24,809 nt of DNA from a virus. Shown in pieces: positions 1-10,205 of the stretch. Position 1 is the stretch's first letter, and each line of letters begins with the position of its first letter. A program made the translations under genes and the position numbers. Location: positions 1 to 24,809 of IMG/VR virus record IMGVR_UViG_3300027907_000410; one strand, 5' to 3'. The notes under the pieces are model-generated. The model saw only the letters and a program-made list of their open reading frames with translations. It searched no databases and was not told where the DNA came from.

Positions 1-2
1 AC

Positions 3-3191
<3,189 letters not shown>

Positions 3192-3386
3192 GAGTAATAT
3201 CCCTCTACGTCTATTAAAATTCTGCCGTCTGGCGCTTTCCGCCAAACAAGGTGTTTCGGCCATTTGCCGTCGCGGATTTTGGTTCTGATGGCATCGGGGG
3301 TATAGCCCGACTCCCGAGAGAACTGCTCTACGGTCTTGTATCTGACCATGTGCATGCTCCATGCCGCGCGTGGCGGCAGAAGGTGG

Positions 3387-4121
3387 TTAATCCCAGTCGT
3401 GGCTGAGCTTGGGGTTGATTGGTGGTGTGCACTGAAGCGTGGCGAGATCCAGCAGAGTGAAGTGGCCGTCCATCCATCCGGCTGTGTCGATGTAGTGGAC
3501 GTTCCCGAGCAAGGCCGGCTGTCGCAGCGGGGTGTGGCCCACCACCAAGGCGCGTAAACCTTCAACGCCACACATCTCGCCGTCCTGAATACGGCTACGC
3601 GACCACATGCAGCTGTTCTGCACCAGCTTCAGCCGCTTGTTGCTCTCGGGCGACTCCAGCTCAGCGCGCAGCTGCTCCCATGAAGAGAAAGGGCAGTCGG
3701 CGTGGACGATCCCGACCAGTCCGCCAGGTGTCTCGACTTCGATGGCGATCGGCAGCTCTGCAAACTGGGTGGCAAACTCCCGCTGCTCATCCCAGGCCAA
3801 GCCGGCGAACCAGGCGCCGCCGTTGTAGACCCAGTTTTCCGAATCGCAGGTATCGAAGCGCACCACATAGTCATCATGGTTTCCACGTACCGGGTGGAAC
3901 CATGGCTTGTCCAGCCAGGTGAGAACGTCGCGGCATTCCGGCCCGCGGTCGACCAGATCGCCGACACTGAACAGGCGATCCGCCGACGGATCGAAGCCGG
4001 CAACATCAAGCGCGTCCTGTAGCCTGGTGAAGTGCCCGTGTATGTCGCCGACCGCGAAATCCCGGCCAGCCGTGTTTGCGGCGAAGCGCTTCACGCGCGA
4101 CACCTCGATATTTTCGAGCAT
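3387..4121 (-). CDS. Serine/threonine protein phosphatase, PP family (NinI/PrpA-like)
   Basis: Calcineurin-like metallophosphoesterase of 244 aa that probably dephosphorylates phosphoproteins in the cytoplasm. All metal and phosphate motifs are present in order: GDIHGH (residues 25-30), GDLVDRG (54-60), GNHD (80-83) and VVGHTPL near residue 205. Lambda NinI and E. coli PrpA/PrpB have the same layout and length. The ATG at 4121 is chosen over the in-frame GTG at 4145 because CGAGGA lies seven bases before it. It reads leftwards towards xis. About 280 bases upstream hold no convincing gene. Its phage role is unknown; in lambda the comparable gene lies in the nin region rather than beside xis. 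Confidence 0.9.
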   Translation of the reverse strand: MLENIEVSRVKRFAANTAGRDFAVGDIHGHFTRLQDALDVAGFDPSADRLFSVGDLVDRGPECRDVLTWLDKPWFHPVRGNHDDYVVRFDTCDSENWVYNGGAWFAGLAWDEQREFATQFAELPIAIEVETPGGLVGIVHADCPFSSWEQLRAELESPESNKRLKLVQNSCMWSRSRIQDGEMCGVEGLRALVVGHTPLRQPALLGNVHYIDTAGWMDGHFTLLDLATLQCTPPINPKLSHDWD

Positions 4122-4402
4122 GTGGGTTCCTCGCCCGCCGTTCACCGGCAGGCTGGTAAGTGGATTGTGGAAATCAGATGAAGGGCGTCAGGCAGATTGA
4201 GCGGGTGGGCTATGGTTTATTGGTTCGTCTCGTCAGTTGCGTACACGCTATCTCCCCTGAAGGTAGCTGGCGGGACGAGCTCGTATCGTTATGGCTCTGC
4301 CCCATGACAACCTGAGCAAGTGAGCTATTATCGAAGCTTGCGTCCCATCAGTTGCCGAACACCTGTCCGGTTCATTTCGGCGGCTGGTGGGGCGGTTTAT
4401 AT

Positions 4403-4456
4403 TTAGCGCGGCCCCTTGTAGCAGTACACGTAGGCGAACCAGGCGAAGGCGATCAT
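4403..4456 (-). CDS. Very small leftward ORF, 17 aa, translationally coupled
   Basis: The frame reads MIAFAWFAYVYCYKGPR and is rich in aromatic residues. Its ATG overlaps the stop of the upstream 64-aa gene in an ATGA junction, the arrangement used by its neighbours. The N-terminal part could be a short membrane helix. Function unknown. Its reality rests only on the coupling and on plausible composition. Confidence 0.4.
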   Translation of the reverse strand: MIAFAWFAYVYCYKGPR

Positions 4457-4647
4457 GATTTCGCCTCCGCGCGGACGGCAGCGACAATCTCTTCCTGTTT
4501 GTCGAATTTGCTCTTGCCGTAGTCAGCCGGAACAGTCACGACATCGCCGTCCGCCAGATAAACCTTCACCTGCGCATCGAAATCGCTGACAACGATCTTC
4601 GAGACTTGGCTGGCAGCGACGTGGACTTTTTCGGTCAGCTTGATCAT
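4453..4647 (-). CDS. Small phage protein of unknown function, 64 aa
   Basis: Begins MIKLTEKVHVAASQVSKIVV, has a beta-rich middle (VKVYLADGDVVTVP) and a charged helical end. I do not recognise the family; the pattern suits a small single-domain protein. The ATG at 4647 is chosen because GAGGTG lies just upstream and because it forms an ATGA overlap with the stop of the 141-aa gene upstream. The downstream 17-aa ORF is coupled in the same way. Part of the leftward early operon. Confidence 0.7.
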   Translation of the reverse strand: MIKLTEKVHVAASQVSKIVVSDFDAQVKVYLADGDVVTVPADYGKSKFDKQEEIVAAVRAEAKS

Positions 4648-5069
4648 GGCGCCACCTCGCGGCGAGCCCACTGCACGTACGGGCCGTCCTCAGTATCGAA
4701 AATCCCCATCAGGAACCACTCTGGCCCTGGCGATTCGGGATTCCAGGCGGTGCACGCGGCATCCTCTTCTGGCAGGTCGTACGTCTCGTCTCCCGAGTGC
4801 CAGCCTTTCAGCTCTAACCCTTGTTCTGCTACCCATGCCCTGTACGGCGCCGGATCTTCGCCTCCATCGAATTCAGGGATGCCTGGGTGCCACCACCAAC
4901 CGTCTTTGTCGCGCTTCACTTCGACTGGGCCAAAGGACTTCGGGCTGTGGTTCGGGCAAGGCATCACGTAAAGCACGTCGGAGTACTCACCACCGCCGGA
5001 GCTGAACTCCATCTGGCAGCCGCACTTCGCCGGCTCGCCATTTACGAACGTTATCTTTTCTTCAGGCAT
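4644..5069 (-). CDS. Conserved phage hypothetical protein, 141 aa
   Basis: A soluble acidic protein with a cysteine-containing N-terminal part (CGCQ at residues 16-19, then CPNH at 38-41) that could bind zinc, and a Trp-rich core (KDGWWWHPGIPEFDGGED). I recall similar proteins in Pseudomonas phage early regions but know no function. AAGGA lies seven bases before the ATG. It heads a small coupled set with the 64-aa and 17-aa genes downstream. Two perfect palindromes sit in the 85-base gap upstream of its ribosome-binding site. Confidence 0.75.
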   Translation of the reverse strand: MPEEKITFVNGEPAKCGCQMEFSSGGGEYSDVLYVMPCPNHSPKSFGPVEVKRDKDGWWWHPGIPEFDGGEDPAPYRAWVAEQGLELKGWHSGDETYDLPEEDAACTAWNPESPGPEWFLMGIFDTEDGPYVQWARREVAP

Positions 5070-5081
5070 GACTTCGTCCTT

Positions 5082-5146
5082 GCCGCTATAGCGGCTGACT
5101 TTGAAGGGGGAGGGGGTTACAGATGGTTGGAGTACAGATGTACTCC
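5082..5146. repeat. Two perfect dyads in the gap upstream of the 141-aa gene
   Basis: Positions 5082-5095 are a perfect 14-bp palindrome (GCCGCTATAGCGGC). Positions 5129-5146 are an 8-bp inverted repeat with a 2-base centre (GGAGTACA-GA-TGTACTCC). Neither is followed by a T-tract on either strand, so they look more like protein-binding sites or mRNA hairpins than terminators. The first lies just before the ribosome-binding site of the leftward 141-aa gene. Confidence 0.55.
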
Positions 5147-5154
5147 TTTCGGAA

Positions 5155-5457
5155 TCAAACGCCCGGGCGGCCTTTGAAGGCGAGCCAAATATAATGGCGG
5201 CCTTTGGCGGTGACCTTGATCTTGTCCATCTGCTTGTTCCAGCTGATCAGGCGAAGCTCTTCAAGGATGGTGGTCAACGTGTGGCCCTGGTGCCAGGCGG
5301 CCAGCGTCTTGATGCAGCCTTGGGCCAGCAGGCCTCGGTAATCGGTGTGGCCGAAGTTGGTGCCCTGGAACACGGCCTGCATCTGCTCGTCTGTGACAAG
5401 GTCGGTGACAGCCTTTATGTCCGGGTCACGCCGGTAGCATTTGTGGGTCATGGTCAT
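5155..5457 (-). CDS. Phage hypothetical protein, 100 aa
   Basis: Begins MTMTHKCYRRDPDIKAVTDL and has the look of a small winged-helix protein: helices up to LAAWHQGHTLTTILEELRLI, then basic strands (KIKVTAKGRHYIWLAFKGR). That is a suggestion from pattern only. Its ATG forms an ATGA overlap with the stop of the coiled-coil gene upstream; an alternative ATG lies two codons later. The gap of about 85 bases before the next gene holds two dyads. Function unknown. Confidence 0.7.
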   Translation of the reverse strand: MTMTHKCYRRDPDIKAVTDLVTDEQMQAVFQGTNFGHTDYRGLLAQGCIKTLAAWHQGHTLTTILEELRLISWNKQMDKIKVTAKGRHYIWLAFKGRPGV

Positions 5458-6017
5458 TCGCCCTGGTTGGCTAGCATGTTCAGGCGCATGCCCGATGTGC
5501 CGGGGATTTCATCGCACCGCTCTACCTTTTCTGGCTTGAGTGCGGCACTGATTCTGGCCAAAAGACCGTACAGCCTGTCACCACCATCCTCACGCTGCAT
5601 GCCAGCGTGGTAGTCGACGCTGCGTCGGGCCTCGTTGAGCAACTCTTCCAGATCATCAATGCGCTGACCGGCCTCCAGACTAAGAAGGGCGAAGTCATCG
5701 TCTGCCTTGTCCAGTCGCTCATCCGCGGAGGTCAGGCGCTGTTGCAGGGCTTCACGCTCTTCCCGCAACACATGCCCCCGCTCGCCGGCAGCTACATAGG
5801 CTTCCTGCAGTTCGCCGATTCGGTCTTGGGCCTGGTCGACGACCTTTTGAGCTTCGTGCACATCGATCCAGTTGCCTGCACGGTCCTCCAACTTTTGAAT
5901 ACCGGCGTCTGAAGGCTTCAGTAGGAACATGTAGCGCGGCAGGGCATTCAGCTTGTCCCAGAACTCCTTGCCTGGGCGCGGCGCGAGTGCTGTGTTGGAT
6001 TGATTTTCTGTGGGCAT
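5454..6017 (-). CDS. Coiled-coil phage protein, 187 aa
   Basis: Residues ~50-140 are a long charged heptad-like region (VVDQAQDRIGELQEAYVAAG and LTSADERLDKADDDFALLSL), indicating a coiled coil. A short N-terminal segment is rich in aromatic residues. It resembles the 'ead/Ea22'-style early coiled-coil proteins of lambdoid phages in general shape only. AGGA lies about six bases before the ATG, and the stop is coupled to the 100-aa gene. No catalytic motif is visible and the function is unknown. Confidence 0.75.
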   Translation of the reverse strand: MPTENQSNTALAPRPGKEFWDKLNALPRYMFLLKPSDAGIQKLEDRAGNWIDVHEAQKVVDQAQDRIGELQEAYVAAGERGHVLREEREALQQRLTSADERLDKADDDFALLSLEAGQRIDDLEELLNEARRSVDYHAGMQREDGGDRLYGLLARISAALKPEKVERCDEIPGTSGMRLNMLANQGE

Positions 6018-6063
6018 GGGGCGTCCTATGCCGGGTCATGCCCGGGCGGTGGAGGGTGTTGGT

Positions 6064-6091
6064 TTGACAGGTTTCGGATATAGCGGATGAT
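6064..6091 (+). promoter_or_regulatory. Candidate rightward sigma-70 promoter
   Basis: A consensus -35 box TTGACA (6064-6069) is followed after 16 bases by GATGAT (6086-6091), a fair -10 box. It points at the plus-strand gene starting at 6125 and lies in the gap between divergent genes. Confidence 0.45.
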
Positions 6092-6124
6092 TGGAGCTCA
6101 CCCACAGCAATCAGGATTTCAACG

Positions 6125-6352
6125 ATGACGTTTCACGCGAACCATCAAGAAAGTGAGCCGATGTACATAAACCCAAAAGATGCAATCTGCTTCGATTGTG
6201 GGCGTCCATTAGAAGGGGCCTCCGTCCGGTACGACGGCTATGCATTTTCCGGGTCAGGAGGCGGTCATTCCATATACCTGCATACCGTCTGCGCTTCCGA
6301 AATGGCCCAACGGCTAATTTGTGATGCATGGCCAAATCGCCGAGCAAAGTGA
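6125..6352 (+). CDS. Small putative zinc-binding protein, 75 aa
   Basis: A CxxC pair (ICFDCGRPLEG) followed by a His and Cys later (YLHTVCASEM) suggests a small treble-clef or zinc-ribbon fold. It runs rightwards, against the surrounding leftward operon, between the coiled-coil gene and the methyltransferase. AGGA lies eight bases before the ATG at 6125; a second ATG at 6161 is possible but has a weaker site. A consensus-like promoter lies ~35 bases upstream. A leftward frame of similar length on the other strand (6111-6362) is open but lacks any recognisable pattern. Function unknown. Confidence 0.62.
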   Translation: MTFHANHQESEPMYINPKDAICFDCGRPLEGASVRYDGYAFSGSGGGHSIYLHTVCASEMAQRLICDAWPNRRAK

Positions 6353-6358
6353 TTCGTG

Positions 6359-7282
6359 TCATGCGGCCGCTTTCAGTGCCTCAATGATCCGTTGCCCGGC
6401 CAGAGGCGGCACCGCATTGCCAGCCATGTGCATCGTCAGCCGATGATTGTCCGGGCGCTTCGTATCAGCCGGGAATGACATGGCAGCAAGGGCCTCGTTC
6501 GCCGAGAGCATTCGCATCTCGTCGCCTCGTACCAGTGCCCAACGGTCAAGCGTGGTGATGGTTCCGATCGGTCGGTTGATGTCGCGCCCGGTCAAGCCAG
6601 AGCCCTTGCCGTAATAGGGCATGATGAATCGCTCGCCGAAGCGTTCGCGGCCATTGCGCACCCGCTCCAGAGTGGCTTGGGCCCGGCCTGGCTTCTCGAT
6701 TGGCGACCAGCGGCCGGCATCGAAGTCGAGGAAATTGGAGGCCGGCACATGCTGACGACGGTGCAGCTCGAGCATCAGCGGCGCCTTGCTGCGGGTCAGG
6801 ACCAAGAACAGTCGCACCCGATGCTGCGGTACCCCTAAGTCGGCGCAATCCACTACGTGCGGTGCTATCTGATAGCCCAGCGCCCGCACTGCAGCGACCC
6901 AGGCCGGGTACAGCGCCCAGTCGGTGAATTCCTCGACGTTCTCCACCAGCCCAGCTTCAGGCCGGTGGAACTCCAGCGCCGACACCACTGCCCAGGCTGT
7001 CGAGCGCGAAGAGTCGTGCTGCGGATTTCCCGACTTCTTGCCGCGAGCTTTCGAGTGCCCTTGGCAACATGGAGAGGCCAGCAGTAGATCGTGGGCTGGC
7101 ACCTTCTCCCATTGCGCCTGGTGCAGATCTTGGCAGACATGCTGCGTGTCCGGGTGGTTGGCGCTGTGCCACTCAACCGCAACCGGCCAGTGGTTAGCGT
7201 CCCAAAGAACGTCGATGCCGGCATTGCGGGCACCAGTTGACCATCCGCCGAGGCCGGCGAACAAATCGATTGCTGTGGGCAT
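6359..7282 (-). CDS. DNA cytosine-C5 methyltransferase (Dcm family)
   Basis: SAM-dependent enzyme that methylates cytosine in DNA, 307 aa. Motifs in order are I (DLFAGLGG, residues 6-13), IV (SPCCQGHS, 70-77, catalytic Cys73), VI (ENVEEF, 114-119), VIII (QHRVRLF, 153-159) and X (GNAVPP near 290). The proline before the catalytic Cys-Gln is replaced by Cys, giving PCCQ rather than PPCQ. The target-recognition region is short, about residues 180-260. GGAG lies eight bases before the ATG at 7282; upstream in-frame sequence to 7396 has no site. No restriction gene lies next to it, so it is probably a self-protection enzyme against host restriction. It is separated from the rest of the leftward operon by the inverted membrane-protein cassette. 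Confidence 0.92.
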   Translation of the reverse strand: MPTAIDLFAGLGGWSTGARNAGIDVLWDANHWPVAVEWHSANHPDTQHVCQDLHQAQWEKVPAHDLLLASPCCQGHSKARGKKSGNPQHDSSRSTAWAVVSALEFHRPEAGLVENVEEFTDWALYPAWVAAVRALGYQIAPHVVDCADLGVPQHRVRLFLVLTRSKAPLMLELHRRQHVPASNFLDFDAGRWSPIEKPGRAQATLERVRNGRERFGERFIMPYYGKGSGLTGRDINRPIGTITTLDRWALVRGDEMRMLSANEALAAMSFPADTKRPDNHRLTMHMAGNAVPPLAGQRIIEALKAAA

Positions 7283-7332
7283 GGGGATATCTCCCGGATA
7301 TAGTTGATAGTTCACAGTTGGAGGGAACACGT

Positions 7333-8139
7333 ATGGATGTTTTTCTGGCTTCGGGCGGGTCAGCAGCTCTATTTGCTTTGGTACTCTGGCTCGCAAGGAA
7401 TTTGATAATTACAAGATTGACAAAATCGGTTGAAAGCGAATACCAGCGCCTGCTGGAGTCTTATAAGTTCGATCTCAGAAAATCAGAAGAGTTGTTTAAG
7501 GCCGATCTGAAAACGAAAGAAGTAGAAATTGCTGCTCTGCGAAGTGGAGCTTTGTCTGCGATATCAAATCGGCAGTTATTGTTGGATAAAAAGAGAATGG
7601 AAGCTTCTGAGGAGATTTGGGCTTCGGTTGTCTCACTAGGGGCGTTTAAATTTGTATCTACTTGGATGTCTTGGATAAAGTTCGAGGAAGCAGCCGAAGC
7701 TGCAAAAAAGGATCCAAATATTCGTAGAATTGTGGAGGTTTTAGATAAGCAGATAGATCCTGAATTCATAAAAAATCAACTGGTCCCTGTAGGAGCACGT
7801 CCATTTGTCTCACCAATGTTATGGGCGTCTTATAGTGCCTATACCCATGTAATGATGCAGGCCGTAATGCGCGCATTTGCGATTAAACATGGTGTTGGTG
7901 CAAGTGTGTTTGATGATAAAAAATCTGCTGATATTTTAAAGCTCGTTCTCCCGCATCAGGCTTCTTACATCGATAAATTTGGTCCTTCGTGCTATCACTA
8001 TCTCCTCGAAGAGCTTGAGGAAAAAATAATCAAAGAAATACATCACTCTATTTCAGGTGCTTCAACCGACGATGTAAGCATCCAGCAGGCTGCAGCTGTG
8101 ATCAAAAAGTGCAATGAAATTGCGACTCCAACCGAATAA
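7333..8139 (+). CDS. Membrane-anchored coiled-coil protein, possible defence or exclusion factor
   Basis: A 268-aa protein with an N-terminal membrane helix (residues ~7-23, SAALFALVLWLARNLII), a charged coiled coil (~28-90) and a mostly helical C-terminal domain. I recall this general type (one membrane helix, coiled coil, then 'EIWASVVSLGAF'-like helices) from prophage and defence-island hypotheticals, but no function. GGAGGG lies eight bases before the ATG at 7333. The gene is clearly more AT-rich than its neighbours and runs opposite to the leftward operon. It is followed after 92 bases by the putAbiC-like gene, and the two probably form one transcription unit. Confidence 0.85.
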   Translation: MDVFLASGGSAALFALVLWLARNLIITRLTKSVESEYQRLLESYKFDLRKSEELFKADLKTKEVEIAALRSGALSAISNRQLLLDKKRMEASEEIWASVVSLGAFKFVSTWMSWIKFEEAAEAAKKDPNIRRIVEVLDKQIDPEFIKNQLVPVGARPFVSPMLWASYSAYTHVMMQAVMRAFAIKHGVGASVFDDKKSADILKLVLPHQASYIDKFGPSCYHYLLEELEEKIIKEIHHSISGASTDDVSIQQAAAVIKKCNEIATPTE

Positions 8140-8231
8140 AGTTGGGTGAAAAAATAATTCTTGATCTCTTTGTCGGCTGGCGTGATTCGTTGAAGTGGGG
8201 TAGGTTCAGACGTTTTTAATGGGAGAAGAAG

Positions 8232-9062
8232 ATGAATAAGGAAACGACGGCAAAACCCTGGCTATGGTGTGCAGGGCTTTTTGCTCTTTTCGTCATTCTC
8301 TGTGTTGCCGGTATGTATGTATCGGTTTTTTCAACTTACATACTTAATGATCAAGAGAAGTGGGGGCAGTTCGGTGATTATTTTGGAGGTGTTTTAAATC
8401 CAGTTTTATCATTTTTTGCTTTCATAGCGCTGCTGGTTACTCTGCGGATGCAACTTGTTGCAAATGAAGATGGTGAGCGCAGGCACAACGAACAACTGAA
8501 AGAACAGCGCCTATTTCAGCTTATTGGCCTGATGAATGAAAACGCTTTGAGCACCAAAATTCGTGCAGACGAGTTTGATAGTGCCGAAGCTATAGGTCAC
8601 GAAGCACTGCATTACTCCCTCGTAAATCTAAGAAGCTCATTATCTCGACTAGCCCGTATAGAGCACGATCCTGTAATAAGTGATCTAGAGCTCTTTCAAA
8701 CACTGGAATATAAATTTAAAGTATGGCGAAAGTACTACTGGCCAGCTATTGGGTTGTATGTTGACTCGGTTTTTTTAGTTCTTGATTTTATTCTTAGAGA
8801 AAAATCCAGCGATAGTTTTAAACAGTTCTCTTTGAGAGCTTTGCGCGTCCAGCTTTCAGAAAGTGAGCGGCTGCTGTTATGGTATTCTGCTATGTTCACA
8901 GCTGAATATGTTATTTATCTGGAGCCGCTTCAACAGTCGGGCTTTATAGATGACTACGAGGGGTCTCTTGATGATCAAATAAAACCCTGGCGCGAAAGGA
9001 TGATTCAGTGCAGTCGTCTGTGGTCCCATATCGAAATCGAAAAGCGCTCTACCAATGCATGA
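8232..9062 (+). CDS. Putative phage abortive-infection membrane protein (putAbiC-like)
   Basis: A 276-aa protein with two N-terminal membrane helices (residues ~12-33 and ~53-70) enclosing the hallmark WGQFGDYFGGVLNPVLSFF. It continues as a cytoplasmic coil and a helical domain. The 'FGDxFGGxLNPxLSFxxFxALLxTxxxQ' pattern is what I remember of the family named putative phage abortive infection protein (PF16872). The ribosome site GGGAGAAG precedes the ATG. It is AT-rich, downstream of the coiled-coil membrane gene and convergent with the leftward 102-aa gene. Its role as a prophage-borne defence effector is inferred from family and setting, not shown. Confidence 0.72.
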   Translation: MNKETTAKPWLWCAGLFALFVILCVAGMYVSVFSTYILNDQEKWGQFGDYFGGVLNPVLSFFAFIALLVTLRMQLVANEDGERRHNEQLKEQRLFQLIGLMNENALSTKIRADEFDSAEAIGHEALHYSLVNLRSSLSRLARIEHDPVISDLELFQTLEYKFKVWRKYYWPAIGLYVDSVFLVLDFILREKSSDSFKQFSLRALRVQLSESERLLLWYSAMFTAEYVIYLEPLQQSGFIDDYEGSLDDQIKPWRERMIQCSRLWSHIEIEKRSTNA

Positions 9063-9112
9063 GTCGCCGTCGTGGCATATTCACCTCGATAGCATACTCG
9101 GCGTGGGGGTGT

Positions 9113-9421
9113 TTACACTTCGGTGCCGGTCTTAGCGAACTCTTCAAGCTGTCGCGACCACTTTTCAGAAACGACGATTTCAGGTCGCGACATGCTTGCG
9201 AAGCGAGTGGACTCATCGGCAGGCGCTGCGGCCAGGTTGATCAGGAACGTCGATACCGTTTCCTGCCATTCTTCGAAGTCGTGGCGCTCTCCGAGCACCT
9301 GAAGCGCATCATTGAGCGCTTTCGACACAATCAGCGACCGCTTCTCGGCGCCGATCCGGCCCAGCAAAGCTTTCTCCTTGGCGCGCTTGTCCCGCTGGAT
9401 CTGCGCATTGTCTTTGGCCAT
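9113..9421 (-). CDS. Phage hypothetical protein, 102 aa
   Basis: Begins MAKDNAQIQRDKRAKEKALL, a highly charged helical start, followed by a segment with SKALNDALQVLGERHDFEEW. The whole looks like a small helical DNA- or protein-binding protein, but I do not recognise a family. GAGG lies seven bases before the ATG at 9421, which is preferred over the in-frame ATG at 9436. It is convergent with the putAbiC-like gene and continues the leftward early operon. Confidence 0.72.
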   Translation of the reverse strand: MAKDNAQIQRDKRAKEKALLGRIGAEKRSLIVSKALNDALQVLGERHDFEEWQETVSTFLINLAAAPADESTRFASMSRPEIVVSEKWSRQLEEFAKTGTEV

Positions 9422-9506
9422 GGCGTGCCTCTTCAATTCCGTGGGCCGGTAGATCCAGCCATGTCTGTCGTCGGCGCTGGCGCACCTGGTTGTTGATACG
9501 TCTCAT
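9309..9506 (-). CDS. Doubtful small ORF, 65 aa, coupled to the gene upstream
   Basis: Its ATG overlaps the stop of the 153-aa gene in an ATGA junction, and it would fill an otherwise empty 80-base gap (MRRINNQVRQRRRQTWLDLP). Its second half lies in another frame of the 102-aa gene and reads like shadow sequence. It is kept only because the neighbours use the same coupling. Confidence 0.25.
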   Translation of the reverse strand: MRRINNQVRQRRRQTWLDLPAHGIEEARHGQRQCADPAGQARQGESFAGPDRRREAVADCVESAQ

Positions 9507-9964
9507 GCTGCTCTCTGCTGATTCCAGACACCCACGGCGTCGAACACCCGGGCGGCCTGTTCTTCAGTCAACGATATCTCGGCGGGAATGGCGATCCAGC
9601 CCGACGCGACCCGGTGATTCGGATTGCTCTCGGTGACCAGGTCCTTGTAGGTTTCTTCGATCACGTCTTCGAGGTGCGCGGCCAGATAGTTGCCTTGGGG
9701 CGCAACCTCTACCGATTTGGTGTAGCGGTGCCCGCGCTGATCGCGGCACTGGACGCTGAGGTAGATCGTCCAGCGGTGGGCGAAGTCGCATACCGCGTCG
9801 GCGATGCGCTGGCCGGGCGGGATGTTCTTGCAGTTCTTCCAGTTGATCATGCCCTGGCGGCCGCTTGGATCGATATTCACCACCGCGACGTGGTTGGTGC
9901 TGAGCAGCGCCCGGCACGATCGCTCGATACGGGCGCGCATGTTGTTGGGTTTGCGCTTGCTCAT
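9503..9964 (-). CDS. Phage hypothetical protein, 153 aa
   Basis: Basic N-terminus (MSKRKPNNMRARIERSCRAL) followed by a mixed alpha/beta region with DFAHRWTIYLSVQCRDQRGH. The C-terminal helix holds LTEEQAARVFDAVGVWNQQ. I recall homologues in Pseudomonas prophage early operons without a function. The ATG overlaps the stop of the 80-aa gene upstream (ATGA), so translation is probably coupled. No enzyme motif is visible. Confidence 0.72.
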   Translation of the reverse strand: MSKRKPNNMRARIERSCRALLSTNHVAVVNIDPSGRQGMINWKNCKNIPPGQRIADAVCDFAHRWTIYLSVQCRDQRGHRYTKSVEVAPQGNYLAAHLEDVIEETYKDLVTESNPNHRVASGWIAIPAEISLTEEQAARVFDAVGVWNQQRAA

Positions 9965-10203
9965 AGTGAGTCCGCCATTTTGCGCAGAGCCTGGCGCTCG
10001 GTCCGACCCGGAGAGATGCGTCGGCGCTTGAGGACTGTCTCAGGATCTATTTTCTGTGAGCGGGGAGGCAGTAGCGGGTTGCGCGGTGGGTTTTTCAGTT
10101 GGGCTATCTGCCCGCCGGCTGCCAGGTACAGGGCGACCCGGTCATTGATGGATTCCGCGGTTTGTCGCTGCTGCTCGATGAGGTTGAGGTGATTGCTGAT
10201 CAT
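9961..10203 (-). CDS. Phage hypothetical protein, 80 aa
   Basis: A short helical N-terminus (MISNHLNLIEQQRQTAESIN) then a proline- and arginine-rich tail (RNPLLPPRSQKIDPETVLKR). The ATG at 10203 has AGGAG seven bases upstream, and that site lies in the last codons of the exonuclease gene. The TTG at 10209 is a less likely start. It sits directly downstream of the recombination pair, but nothing in it shows a recombination role. Confidence 0.65.
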   Translation of the reverse strand: MISNHLNLIEQQRQTAESINDRVALYLAAGGQIAQLKNPPRNPLLPPRSQKIDPETVLKRRRISPGRTERQALRKMADSL

Positions 10204-10205
10204 GA

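Noticed and set aside
3192-3362. N-terminal extension of the integrase to an ATG at 3362
   Set aside because: These residues are out-of-frame excisionase sequence. The ATG at 3191 has a good ribosome site and the DUF3596 domain starts right after it.
4122-4402. Possible 31-codon leftward ORF between the phosphatase and the 17-aa ORF
   Set aside because: Only a weak ribosome site, low-complexity sequence and no coupling to neighbours.
6111-6362. Leftward 83-codon frame opposite the zinc-knuckle gene
   Set aside because: It lacks a ribosome site and motif; the plus-strand frame has CxxC, a good ribosome site and a promoter.
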